Shown here: positions 15,718-25,024 of the stretch, piece by piece
How the letters are laid out: each line of letters opens with the position of its first letter
How positions within the stretch are numbered: the stretch's first letter is position 1
Notes under the pieces: generated by a model
Database searches by the model: none
The model's input: only the letters and a program-made list of their open reading frames with translations
What the model was told of the DNA's origin: nothing
Program-made: the position numbers and the translations under genes
Source: Calditrichia bacterium
GTDB taxonomy: Bacteria > Calditrichota > Calditrichia > Calditrichales > Calditrichaceae
Assembly: GCA_026983775.1 (NCBI GenBank)
Contig: JALSTK010000080.1
Span: 1 to 61,028 of the forward strand
DNA length: 61,028 nucleotides
Direction: 5' to 3'

Positions 15718-16440
15718 ATGCGCTACAGAGTAAAACTGGATATCTTCGAAGGTCCCTTCGATTTGCTGCTCTTTTTGATTCGGCGCAATGAAGTGGATAT
15801 TTATGACATCCCCATTGCCCGCATTACCGAGCAATTCCTGGATTATATCGAAGTGATGAAATTGCTGGATTTAAATGTGGCCGGTGATTTCATCGAGATG
15901 GTGGCCATTCTGATGCATATTAAAGCTCGTATGCTTTTGCCCCGTCTTGAGATTCCGGGGGAAGAGCCCGAGGATCCGCGTACGGAATTGGTAGAACGGC
16001 TCATTGAATATAAACGCTTCAAAGAGGCGGCCTTACAGTTGGATGAGCTGGAAGATGAACGGCGCCGCGTTTTTCCCCGTAAATACTTTAAGTTTATCCC
16101 AAGAGAAGAAGAGATAAGCAATGAAGAATATTTGGATCAGGTGACTTTGTTCGATCTGATTGTTGCTTTTCGACGGGCTCTGGATAATATGCCCAAAGTA
16201 ACCTATCATGAAGTGCGTAAAATTGAAATAACGGTCGAGCAGCAAACCGAATACATCTTGACTCTTCTCAAAGAGCGCGAGATGATTCTGTTTCAGGATT
16301 TAATGAAAGATATCAAAGAAAAAATTATTTTAATTGTGACCTTTATTGCTTTACTGGAATTAGTGCGAAAAGGGGATGTGACGGTTCGTCAGTCGCAACT
16401 TTTTGAAGATATCCGCATAAAAAGTAAAATAGCAGCTTAA
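15718..16440 (+). CDS. scpA: Segregation and condensation protein A
   Basis: A 240-residue kleisin. The N-terminal LDIFEGPFDLLLFLIRRNEVD is the ScpA signature, followed by a helical middle part and a C-terminal winged helix that caps the SMC head. ScpA joins SMC and ScpB in the bacterial condensin that compacts and segregates the chromosome. It lies 24 bases after trpS and one base before scpB, the typical scpAB order. An AAGAAG ribosome site precedes the ATG. Confidence 0.95.
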   Translation: MRYRVKLDIFEGPFDLLLFLIRRNEVDIYDIPIARITEQFLDYIEVMKLLDLNVAGDFIEMVAILMHIKARMLLPRLEIPGEEPEDPRTELVERLIEYKRFKEAALQLDELEDERRRVFPRKYFKFIPREEEISNEEYLDQVTLFDLIVAFRRALDNMPKVTYHEVRKIEITVEQQTEYILTLLKEREMILFQDLMKDIKEKIILIVTFIALLELVRKGDVTVRQSQLFEDIRIKSKIAA

Positions 16441-16441
16441 T

Positions 16442-17152
16442 ATGAAAAATATAACCTCCATTATAGAAGCCTTGATTTTTGCCAGCGATATGCCGCTTTC
16501 TTCCCAAAAGATAAAAACTATTATCGAAGAAGTTGGCGAAAAGGAAATACGGCACAGTATTGAAGAAATTAATTCTCGCTATACGGAGAGCGGTTCCGCC
16601 CTGCAAATCGTGGAAGTGGCCGGTGGCTATCAGATTGTTACCCATCCCCGATACGAATCCTGGCTGAAGAAGCTGTATCGTTCGCGCCAGGCCAGCCGGC
16701 TAACCCAAAAAGCGCTCGAAACTCTGGCTATCATTGCCTACAAACAACCGATCACGAAACAGGAAGTGGAAGAAATCCGTGGGGTGAGCGTGGATTCGGT
16801 CTTTCATACCCTGATCGAAAGGAATTTGATTACGGTTAGCGGACGGAAAAAAGCGCCGGGGAATCCCTTGATTTACAACACGACAAAATTTTTTCTGGAA
16901 TATTTTGGACTGAAGCATTTAAAAGATTTACCCAAATTAAAAGAGATCGATGAATTACTGAAAAGCGACGACCATTTTCTGGAAAATCTGGATCAGGTTG
17001 CTCTGGAACAGATGTTACCCGAAGAGTTAGGGCTGAGCAGCATGCTTCCCGAACAAGGGAATGATTCGGATGCCGGGCCCTCTTCGACCGATTCCCCAAA
17101 AACCGATGCCGCCTCCCGAAAATCACCTTCTGAGGAGTCCGATTCATTATGA
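16442..17152 (+). CDS. scpB: Segregation and condensation protein B
   Basis: A 236-residue protein with tandem winged helices. ScpB marks include IEALIFASDMPLS at the start and the middle RLTQKALETLAIIAYKQPI followed by EVEEIRGV. The last 45 residues form an acidic, Ser-rich low-complexity tail. It pairs with ScpA on the SMC complex. The stop overlaps the start of the pseudouridine synthase gene by four bases (ATGA), which suggests coupled translation. Confidence 0.95.
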   Translation: MKNITSIIEALIFASDMPLSSQKIKTIIEEVGEKEIRHSIEEINSRYTESGSALQIVEVAGGYQIVTHPRYESWLKKLYRSRQASRLTQKALETLAIIAYKQPITKQEVEEIRGVSVDSVFHTLIERNLITVSGRKKAPGNPLIYNTTKFFLEYFGLKHLKDLPKLKEIDELLKSDDHFLENLDQVALEQMLPEELGLSSMLPEQGNDSDAGPSSTDSPKTDAASRKSPSEESDSL

Positions 17153-17871
17153 TGCGTCTGAATAAATTTCTGGCTCATGCCGGGATTGCTTCCCGGCGCA
17201 AATGTGATGATTTGATTCTGGCCGGATTTGTAACAGTCAATGGTGAGAAGGTTGATCAGGTCGGCGTGGTGATTGATGAACATCAGGATGTGGTGACCTT
17301 TAAAGGGCAGCTAATTTCTTTAAAAGAAAAATACACCTATGTGTTGCTGAACAAACCGCGTGGTGTGGTTACCACGGCAAGTGATGAATTTCGTCGTAAA
17401 ACCGTCATGGATATCGTCACCCTTCCGGAACGTATTTATCCGGTTGGCCGTCTGGATTATCAGACGACCGGTGTCCTCTTACTTACCAATGACGGGGAGC
17501 TGACCAACCATCTTTTACATCCCAGCCATGAAGTGGAAAAAATCTACCGGGTATTGCTCGATCGGGTTATCCGTCCCATAGATTTACATAAATTACGAAA
17601 CGGAGTGGAACTGGACGGTCGCCTTACCAGGCCCTGTAAGGTAAATGAACTGCGGGTCATTGACAACGGCAGCTATTTACAGGTCGAGATTCACGAAGGA
17701 AGAAATCGTCAGATCCGCAGGATGTTCGAATTATTCAAATACGAAGTTCTGGAGTTGGATCGTATTTCTTTTGCCGGCTTGACCGTGCGTAATCTTCATC
17801 CCGGTCAATGGCGCTATTTAACCGCGGAAGAGATCAGCCGCTTAAAGAAAGAGGTGAAATATGAACATTAA
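17149..17871 (+). CDS. RluB/RsuA-family rRNA pseudouridine synthase
   Basis: 240 residues. The N-terminal S4 RNA-binding domain (RLNKFLAHAGIASRRKCDD) is followed by the catalytic domain with the GRLDYQTTG motif, whose Asp is the catalytic nucleophile, and by EIHEGRNRQIRRMFE near residue 185. It makes pseudouridine in 16S or 23S rRNA; placement beside scpB favours the RluB type (23S), but the exact site cannot be read from the sequence. It overlaps scpB by four bases and the next gene by 11. Confidence 0.92.
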   Translation: MMRLNKFLAHAGIASRRKCDDLILAGFVTVNGEKVDQVGVVIDEHQDVVTFKGQLISLKEKYTYVLLNKPRGVVTTASDEFRRKTVMDIVTLPERIYPVGRLDYQTTGVLLLTNDGELTNHLLHPSHEVEKIYRVLLDRVIRPIDLHKLRNGVELDGRLTRPCKVNELRVIDNGSYLQVEIHEGRNRQIRRMFELFKYEVLELDRISFAGLTVRNLHPGQWRYLTAEEISRLKKEVKYEH

Positions 17872-19561
17872 AGGCAGTAAAGTTTTGGTTCTCGGCGGAT
17901 GGGGCCTGGTGGGTATGGCTGTATGCAAACGCCTCATTCAGGAAGAACCGTCGGAATTGGTTATACTTTCACTCGAAAAGTGGCAAACCGAAGAAGCCAT
18001 ACAGATGTTGCGAACCAAGACCCGGATCAAACTGACTGCCGAATGGGGCAACATGTTCGTAAGAGATACACTAAAAGACCTCGGTCGGCAGGAAATCGTG
18101 AACGACCCCAAAAATCGTTCTCTGCTCATTAATGATGTATTGGACGATCTGAACCAGTCCATCCTGGACGGTTCGTTCCTGTATCAGGTAGTTACCCGTC
18201 ACCGGCCCGATGTGATTGTGGATTGTGTAAACTCTGCCACGGCCCTGGCTTATCAGGATATATTTACCAGTTCGCTGGAAGTACGAAAAAATCTGGATCA
18301 CTTTAGAGAAGGGAAAGTCAGTAAGGAAGCTATCTCTTCGATCGAGCGTTTGTTATTGACCCAATATACACCTCAGTTGATTCGTCATATACAGATTCTT
18401 TACCAGGGTATGAAAAAGGCCAAAACAAAAGTTTATGTCAAAATCGGAACCAGTGGCACGGGCGGGATGGGATTGAATATTCCCTATACCCATAGTGAAG
18501 AAAAGCCTTCCCGCATGTTGCTATCCAAATCGGCCCTGGCCGGGTCGCATACCCTGCTTCTGTGGTTAATGGCCCGGACTCCGGATGCTCCCATCACCAA
18601 AGAGATAAAACCCACGGCAGCCATTGCCTGGAAAAAGATCGAATATGGGGAATTAAAACGCCGCGGCAAACCGGTTGAACTCTATGACTGTAAACCGGAA
18701 CAGGCTTTTAAATTAAAAGGCACGTTACGGCGTACCATGGAAAATGGGCCCTGGAAGGATTTAAAAGATACTTTGAAAAAGGTTTACATCGATACGGGTG
18801 AAAACGGTATTTTCAGTTACGAAGAATTTACGGCGATTACTTCCCGCGGCCAGATGGAGTTCGTCACTCCGGAAGAGATCGCCAATAATGTCGTCTGGGA
18901 AATTCTCGGCGGGAATACGGGGCACGATATTATCAACGCTCTGGACAATGCCACCATGGGACCTACCTACCGGGCGGGCTACCTGCGGCACAGCGCCTTG
19001 CAAAAAATGCGCCGTCTACAGGCCGAGCACAAATCCGATAGCATTGCTTTTGAATTATTGGGACCGCCCCGTCTCAGTAAATTATTGTATGAGGCTTATT
19101 TATTAAAGCGTTGCAAATTTACCATGGATGAAGTGATTAATCATAGTCCTGCTTTCATAGCCAGTTGTGCTCAGGAACAGATCAAAACCGATGCTGCCCT
19201 GCGATCCGAGATTATCTCCATCGGCATTCCGATTCTTTTAAGTGACGGAAAGAGTCTGATCCGTGGCCCGGAAATGAAGATTCCCGCTTATCGCGGCCAG
19301 AATGAAATAGAAATCACAGAAGAAAATATCAATAAATGGGCCAATGAGGGCTGGATCGATCTGCGCCAGAGTAATTTTAAAATCTGGCAACAGCGACTGA
19401 AAAAAATCAAAGAAGAGATTGAGGCTATCCCCCTGGATGATACCAGTTCACAATACGACAGGGATCGTGAATATTGGATGGAATCGAATGAAATCGAACC
19501 GGGCAAGATAGTCGGCTGGCTTTTTCTGGCCGAAGAACAAGGTTCACGGATGAAAGAATAA
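17861..19561 (+). CDS. Rossmann-fold protein of unknown function
   Basis: 566 residues. The N-terminus has a dinucleotide-binding glycine motif, VLVLGGWGLVGMAVCKRL, and an SDR-like core continues to about residue 250 (VDCVNSATA, KIGTSGTGGMGLNIPYTH). The catalytic YxxxK of classical dehydrogenases is not evident. The remaining 300 residues are helical and I do not recognise them. The gene overlaps the pseudouridine synthase gene by 11 bases and the cytidylate kinase gene by one, so it is firmly part of this housekeeping operon. Role unknown: a redox or sugar-nucleotide enzyme, or a regulator, all remain possible. Confidence 0.75.
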   Translation: MNIKGSKVLVLGGWGLVGMAVCKRLIQEEPSELVILSLEKWQTEEAIQMLRTKTRIKLTAEWGNMFVRDTLKDLGRQEIVNDPKNRSLLINDVLDDLNQSILDGSFLYQVVTRHRPDVIVDCVNSATALAYQDIFTSSLEVRKNLDHFREGKVSKEAISSIERLLLTQYTPQLIRHIQILYQGMKKAKTKVYVKIGTSGTGGMGLNIPYTHSEEKPSRMLLSKSALAGSHTLLLWLMARTPDAPITKEIKPTAAIAWKKIEYGELKRRGKPVELYDCKPEQAFKLKGTLRRTMENGPWKDLKDTLKKVYIDTGENGIFSYEEFTAITSRGQMEFVTPEEIANNVVWEILGGNTGHDIINALDNATMGPTYRAGYLRHSALQKMRRLQAEHKSDSIAFELLGPPRLSKLLYEAYLLKRCKFTMDEVINHSPAFIASCAQEQIKTDAALRSEIISIGIPILLSDGKSLIRGPEMKIPAYRGQNEIEITEENINKWANEGWIDLRQSNFKIWQQRLKKIKEEIEAIPLDDTSSQYDRDREYWMESNEIEPGKIVGWLFLAEEQGSRMKE

Positions 19562-20238
19562 TGGCCGGTAAAATAAATATTGCCATTGATGGTCCGGCTG
19601 CATCGGGGAAAAGCACAACCGCTCGCCTGTTGGCCAAAAGATTAGGTTATATCTATATCGATACCGGAGCCATGTATCGGGCGGCAACTTTATATCTACT
19701 CCGCCATGCAATCGATATCAACGATGAACCGGCAGTGAGCGTATGTGTGGAGCAACACCCCATCCGTATTTTTTTTAAAGAAGGTGAACAGCGTACCTTT
19801 GTGGATGAGGAAGATGTGACCGAATTGTTGAGGGATCCTCAAATTAATCGTGTGATTAGTGTGGTATCTTCATATCCCGTCGTCCGTAAAGTGATGGTTC
19901 GGGAGCAAAGGAAATTAGCTGAACACAAGGGTGTGGTTATGGATGGCCGGGATATCGGTACGGTAGTACTGCCCGACGCCGAACTGAAGGTCTTTATGGT
20001 CGCTTCTTTGGATCAGCGGGCGCAACGGCGCTTAAAAGAATTGCAGTCTCGCGGCCTGTCCGTTTCCATAGATGAGATAAAGGAAGAGATAGCCCAAAGG
20101 GATCGCCTGGATTCCAAACGAGAACAATCCCCCTTATTGAAAGCCGAAGATGCCAGGGAACTGGATACATCCGGATTGACGGTTGAAGAGCAGGTTACCA
20201 TTATTTACAACTGGGCCCTGGAAATTATATCGAAGTGA
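19561..20238 (+). CDS. cmk: Cytidylate kinase
   Basis: A 225-residue kinase that phosphorylates CMP and dCMP. The P-loop GPAASGKSTT is at residues 10-19, followed by YIDTGAMYRA and the VMDGRDIGTVV segment of the CMP site, then the LDSKREQSPLLKA lid region. Length and motif order match bacterial Cmk. The ATG overlaps the stop of the preceding gene by one base. In many bacteria cmk is followed by rpsA, but here it is followed by a small HTH protein. Confidence 0.95.
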   Translation: MAGKINIAIDGPAASGKSTTARLLAKRLGYIYIDTGAMYRAATLYLLRHAIDINDEPAVSVCVEQHPIRIFFKEGEQRTFVDEEDVTELLRDPQINRVISVVSSYPVVRKVMVREQRKLAEHKGVVMDGRDIGTVVLPDAELKVFMVASLDQRAQRRLKELQSRGLSVSIDEIKEEIAQRDRLDSKREQSPLLKAEDARELDTSGLTVEEQVTIIYNWALEIISK

Positions 20239-20318
20239 ACAGGTCGTGAATCCGATTTTTTATTTGCCCTCTAAAAAGCCAACCTTTATATTTTGTTAAA
20301 TTAAATTTTGGAGAATCT

Positions 20319-20723
20319 ATGTTGTTGAACGACAAACAGAGGCAGTTTTTAGAATTACGCGTTAAAGAAGGTAAATCTTTAGACCGCATTTCCAAAGAAA
20401 TTGATGTTTCCATGGAAACCTTGCGAGAGTGGGTAGTTACCCTGATGGATCAGATTGAAGAGATGAAGATCGCTGAAATCGATCTGATTAACGAAATGCA
20501 CGATTTGGCCTATGTACCGCGACTCAGATATCTGGGTGCACTTTATACACGTCTGCGTAAAGAACTGGACAACCGTGATTTCAGCGGATTACCCACCGAT
20601 AAGCTTTTTTCTATAATGAGTATTGTGCGCCAGCAGATTGATCTTCAAATCCAAAAGAATGAAATGGATGATTATGATGATTACGATGACTTTGACGACA
20701 TGAATTGGGATGATATGGATTAA
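20319..20723 (+). CDS. Small helix-turn-helix protein with acidic tail
   Basis: 134 residues. Residues 5-42 look like a helix-turn-helix (KQRQFLELRVKEGKSL, then ISKEIDVSMETLREW), of the kind seen in transposase or terminase small subunits and sigma-like regulators. A helical middle follows (LRYLGALYTRLRKELDNRD). The tail is almost pure Asp, Tyr and Met (about 117-134), with repeats of DDYDDY type. It may be a DNA-binding protein with an acidic partner-binding or DNA-mimic tail. The ATG has a TTTTGGAGAA ribosome site. I cannot name the family. Confidence 0.7.
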   Translation: MLLNDKQRQFLELRVKEGKSLDRISKEIDVSMETLREWVVTLMDQIEEMKIAEIDLINEMHDLAYVPRLRYLGALYTRLRKELDNRDFSGLPTDKLFSIMSIVRQQIDLQIQKNEMDDYDDYDDFDDMNWDDMD

Positions 20724-21008
20724 CAATTGGTCGTTTTTGAAGATCCCACCGTTGTTTTACTATAAAAGCTTCGAAAAAAAGTATTTATTTTTTTTCATAT
20801 TCTGCCGAGCATTTTAATATTGCGTGCTAATTATCAGACCAGATTCAGATCAATGAAAACAGTGACAATATAACATTGTGTTTTAATACGGCAAAGAGGC
20901 AATTACAAAAAATTTAATCTGCCGAGATCGGTTTTATTTCATCCGACAATTTTTTTAACAAGGAAAACAGACGTAGGATTTTTTAATCCATTTTACAAGG
21001 AAGGTATA

Positions 21009-23093
21009 ATGGTAAAAAAACGGCAGCCGTCAAAAAACATGACGGAAAAAGATATCGTCCGTTTAGAACAAAAGATTAAATACTACGAGCAACTCCTCGA
21101 AAAGACCAGAGAAGCACAGAATAGAGCCAAAGAGAATGAAGAGAAATTTCGTGCGCTTTTTCAGATGGCGCATGATGCCATATTAATCCTTGATGAAGAT
21201 CGTATTGCAGAATGCAATTCACGTACGCTTGATCTTTTCCACTGTGACAAAGAGGAGATCATCAATAAGGATTTTGTAGCTTTCTCGCCCAAATTTCAAC
21301 CCTCCGGAGAGAAATCGGATCATCGTATTCTTTTTTATATAGGTGAAGCACTTCAGGGTAAACCCCAGTTGTTTCAATGGGAGCATAAACGCTTCGATGG
21401 CAATCTCTTCGATGCAGAAGTGAGTTTAAACCGTATCCAGATTAACGGTACTTATTATCTACAGGCCATCATTCGGGATGTCAGTGAACGAATTCGTACG
21501 CAACGCGAGCTCAAAGAAAAAAATCTTCAATATGAGAGTCTTTTCCACAACAGCCTGGTCGGAATCTGGCGCATGGAATTCGAACAGCCCATTATGATTG
21601 AGCAGGAACCGATTGAAATTGCCAGAATGATTTTTAATACGGGGTATATCAGCGACTGCAATAATGCGTTTGCCAGAATGTACGGCGCAGATTCCAGAGA
21701 GGAACTAATCGGCCGTAAAATTTCCAGGGTAAGCATTAATGAACAGCAAACCATTGAACGCTTGTTAAAGATGATTCAGAATGATTATAAGATTGAAATT
21801 CTGGATAATGAAGAAACCGATATCAACGGGAATTTGATTAATTTGCGGAACTCTTATTTCGGCCAGATCGAGGAAGGGTTCCTGTGCTGGATGTGGGGGA
21901 TTCAGCTTGATCTCACCGAACAAAAAATACTGGAAAAACAATTATTGCAATCGCAAAAGATGGAAGCTATCGGTATGCTGGCCGGGGGAATTGCTCATGA
22001 TTTCAATAATTTATTAACCGTCATCAACGGTTACAGCGATCTGATTGGTAGCCAGATTAAGGCCGGCAATCCCTTATACAAGCATATTTCATCGATACGC
22101 CAGGCCGGACAGAAAGCGGCCGATCTGACCGGACAACTGCTCGCGTTCAGCCGTAAACAAATCCTGCAGCCCAAAGTCATATTGATGAATGATATCATCG
22201 AACATATGATTCAAATGATCGAGCGTTTAATCGGCGAACATATAGAAGTGAAGAAACGTCTGGCGTCTGAACTGGGCCAGGTCAAAGTCGACCCTGTAAA
22301 AGTGGAACAAATCCTGATTAATCTGGTCATCAATGCCCGCGATGCCATGCCCGATGGAGGGATCTTAACCATTTCAACCGCGAATACAGTGCTTACCAAA
22401 AAATATACTGCGGCCCATCCCGGGGCGAAAACCGGGAAATACGTTCGTTTGGAAATCAGGGATACCGGGAATGGGATCGAAAAAGAAAAACTGGAACATA
22501 TCTTCGAACCGTTTTATACCACGAAAGACAAGGCTTTGAACACCGGCCTCGGCTTAGCCACGGTGTATGGTATCATTAAACAGAGCAACGGATACATCGA
22601 TGTTGTGAGTAAGCCGGGAAAGGGAACCACTTTTTTCCTCTATTTCCCCAGAGTCGATGATGTGATCGAGTTCGATGTGGATGTGAAAAAATCTCTGGAC
22701 AGGAAAAGTATCCGGGGCGATGAGACCATTTTGATTGTGGAAGATGCGGAAAATGTCCGTCAGGTTATTCGGGAGAGTATGGATATTTATGGATATACAA
22801 TCCTTGAGGCCGGAGATGGCGAAGAAGCCCTTCAATTGGCCATGCTTAGCCAGGATCCGATTCATCTGGTTCTAACGGATATCGTTATGCCCGGTATGGA
22901 TGGTTATGCCTTCATAAAAAAATTATTACCCATACGTCCCCATATTAAGGTATTGTTTATGTCGGGATATACGGATGACACCATTGTGCGTAAAGGGGAA
23001 TTAACCCCGGGTCTGGATTTTATCCAGAAACCCTTTAATTTAGTTGAATTAGCTCGTAAAATTAGGCAAATTCTGGATTCAAGAATGAACTGA
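21009..23093 (+). CDS. Hybrid sensor histidine kinase (PAS-PAS-HisKA-HATPase-REC)
   Basis: 694 residues, soluble. A short coiled coil (about 10-40) precedes PAS1 (about 45-155, FQMAHDAILILDEDRIAECN) and PAS2 (about 165-305). The phospho-acceptor is His330 in GGIAHDFNN. The ATPase domain has NLVINARDAMPDGG, DTGNGIEKE and GLGLATVYG boxes. A receiver domain follows (about 570-694), with Asp624 in LVLTDIVMPGMDG and a KPF lysine. No DNA-binding output domain is present, so signalling goes to a partner or phosphorelay. The RACo-like gene starts seven bases after its stop, suggesting co-expression. It is a close paralogue of the kinase at 37885. Confidence 0.92.
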   Translation: MVKKRQPSKNMTEKDIVRLEQKIKYYEQLLEKTREAQNRAKENEEKFRALFQMAHDAILILDEDRIAECNSRTLDLFHCDKEEIINKDFVAFSPKFQPSGEKSDHRILFYIGEALQGKPQLFQWEHKRFDGNLFDAEVSLNRIQINGTYYLQAIIRDVSERIRTQRELKEKNLQYESLFHNSLVGIWRMEFEQPIMIEQEPIEIARMIFNTGYISDCNNAFARMYGADSREELIGRKISRVSINEQQTIERLLKMIQNDYKIEILDNEETDINGNLINLRNSYFGQIEEGFLCWMWGIQLDLTEQKILEKQLLQSQKMEAIGMLAGGIAHDFNNLLTVINGYSDLIGSQIKAGNPLYKHISSIRQAGQKAADLTGQLLAFSRKQILQPKVILMNDIIEHMIQMIERLIGEHIEVKKRLASELGQVKVDPVKVEQILINLVINARDAMPDGGILTISTANTVLTKKYTAAHPGAKTGKYVRLEIRDTGNGIEKEKLEHIFEPFYTTKDKALNTGLGLATVYGIIKQSNGYIDVVSKPGKGTTFFLYFPRVDDVIEFDVDVKKSLDRKSIRGDETILIVEDAENVRQVIRESMDIYGYTILEAGDGEEALQLAMLSQDPIHLVLTDIVMPGMDGYAFIKKLLPIRPHIKVLFMSGYTDDTIVRKGELTPGLDFIQKPFNLVELARKIRQILDSRMN

Positions 23094-23100
23094 AAACGAA

Positions 23101-24960
23101 ATGCTAATGAAACATACTCTGCTCGTCCTCCCCGATCAAAAACGCGACTCGTTTCCCTCACATACCCCTCTCCGCCGGATTTTTGAAGAATTACATATCG
23201 ATATTTGGTATCCCTGTGCCGGATTCGGTTCATGCGGAAAGTGCCGGGTACGGTTCAGGAAGGGTTCACCCGAACCGACTCGGCAGGAACGACTGGTTCT
23301 CCGTCGGGAAGAACTAGAGCAGGGCATCCGCCTGGCCTGCCAGAGCAGCATCAACGGCGAGGCAATCATTGAAATCCCGGAAGCATCCCGCTTACGCTCT
23401 TTAGTGGCCATGACCGATTCGATCCGGATACAGGAGAAACTGGATCCGGCGATTCGAAAAGTATCGGTTTCTTCTCCGGAAGCAACGCTTACCTACCCGT
23501 TAAGTTTGGAGGAGCAGATACTGACCGCCCTTGATGAGAAGGCCCGCTTTACATTAGGGGCACTGAAACAAGCGGGGACAATGTCCTTATCCCGGAAGTC
23601 TAAGGACGGGATATGTGTTACCTTATATGATGATTTAATTATTCATGTGGAAGCAGACCGGCAGCAGAAAAAAATGTACGGTCTGGCTATTGATCTGGGC
23701 ACAACCACCCTGGCGATTGCACTAATTGATCTGCATAACGGAGCTACTCTTGGCATCGAGGCGGACACCAATCCACAAAGCCAGATGGGGGATGATCTTA
23801 TTTCGAGGGTCGCATTAATTACCCAGGATATAAATCAATTATCGGTTTTAAGAAGGAAGGTGGTTGCGGCGCTAAACCGCCTCGTTCATCGTTTATTGAA
23901 GAAAAACAACATTAACCCTAAGCATGTCTATTCGGCTGTATTGGCCGGAAATACCGTAATGAACCATATTTTTGCCGGAGTGGATCCCTCTTCCATCGCT
24001 CAGATTCCGTTTGCTCCCGTTTTTAAAAAGATGCAAAAATTCAATGCTTCATCACTCATGCTCAAAATGAATCCGGAAGCGATGGTCTCTCTTTTGCCCA
24101 ATATCGGTGGTTTTGTAGGAGGAGATACGATTGCCGATTTGTTGGTGGCTAATTCGGATTCTGATGAATCGGCCAGGCGGCTTTTACTGGATATCGGCAC
24201 CAATTGTGAAGTAGTTTTGCAGTATGGCGGCCGGATTCTGGCGGCATCGGCCCCGGCAGGTCCTGCCCTGGAAGGAATGACCATCGAATGTGGCATGCGG
24301 GCCGAGGCTGGGGCAATTGCCGATGTGGATTTTACGGATGGCATTCTGCAGTTGCAAACAATAGACGATCAGCCTGCCAGGGGCTTATGCGGAAGTGGTT
24401 TAATTCATATAATCGACGCTTTTGTACAATCCGCCATCATCGCTACCGACGGCAGAATTGCCGATCCGGAAACGATTCCGGATACCGCAGTTCGGGAATT
24501 CTTGAAGAAGCGCCTCGCTTACAAGGAGGATGGCAGCTTACGTATTTATCTTTTAGAAAAACGGTCCGGGCACGACAGTGGAATCTACCTGAGCCAAAAA
24601 GATATCCGCCAGTTTCAATTAGCGAGAGCTGCCATTGCTACCACCTGGTTGCTTCTTTGTGAAATTGCGGGTTGTTCCCCGGACAATCTTGGTGAGGTTC
24701 AAATTGCGGGGGGATTCGGTAATTACATTCGTCCTGATGCCTTACGCAATCTGGGCATTATTCCGAATTTGCCCGCCGTTCGCTCTCTGGGAAATGCAGC
24801 TCTCGAAGGGGCGCGTATGGCTCTGTTTAATAAAAAAACCCTGCAGAAAGCCGGCCGAATGTTTTCTAAAATCCGTTTTAAAGAGCTGGCTGCACAGGAA
24901 AATTTTCAACAAGTCTATGTGGAACAGTTACAATTGACCAAACAAACCCTGAAAATTTAA
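23101..24960 (+). CDS. RACo-like reductive activator (2Fe-2S plus ASKHA ATPase)
   Basis: 619 residues. An N-terminal plant-type [2Fe-2S] domain has Cys39, Cys45, Cys48 and Cys80. The C-terminal part has an ASKHA ATPase fold (AIDLGTTTLAIALIDL at about residues 196-211, later LLDIGTNCEVVL and AGGFGNYIRPDAL). This matches RACo/RamA-type proteins that reductively reactivate Co(II) corrinoid proteins. No corrinoid methyltransferase is in the window, so the partner is elsewhere or the role differs. The neighbouring PAS kinase is seven bases upstream. Confidence 0.85.
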   Translation: MLMKHTLLVLPDQKRDSFPSHTPLRRIFEELHIDIWYPCAGFGSCGKCRVRFRKGSPEPTRQERLVLRREELEQGIRLACQSSINGEAIIEIPEASRLRSLVAMTDSIRIQEKLDPAIRKVSVSSPEATLTYPLSLEEQILTALDEKARFTLGALKQAGTMSLSRKSKDGICVTLYDDLIIHVEADRQQKKMYGLAIDLGTTTLAIALIDLHNGATLGIEADTNPQSQMGDDLISRVALITQDINQLSVLRRKVVAALNRLVHRLLKKNNINPKHVYSAVLAGNTVMNHIFAGVDPSSIAQIPFAPVFKKMQKFNASSLMLKMNPEAMVSLLPNIGGFVGGDTIADLLVANSDSDESARRLLLDIGTNCEVVLQYGGRILAASAPAGPALEGMTIECGMRAEAGAIADVDFTDGILQLQTIDDQPARGLCGSGLIHIIDAFVQSAIIATDGRIADPETIPDTAVREFLKKRLAYKEDGSLRIYLLEKRSGHDSGIYLSQKDIRQFQLARAAIATTWLLLCEIAGCSPDNLGEVQIAGGFGNYIRPDALRNLGIIPNLPAVRSLGNAALEGARMALFNKKTLQKAGRMFSKIRFKELAAQENFQQVYVEQLQLTKQTLKI

Positions 24961-25024
24961 CTCCCTTTTGCATCCTTTCCGATTTCTGACTAACTTCCTG
25001 CCTGCTTACAATTAAGGAAACGAA

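Noticed and set aside
20640-20723. Asp-codon repeat as a microsatellite or CRISPR-like repeat
   Set aside because: It is in frame with the HTH gene and encodes its acidic tail; the repeat units are irregular.
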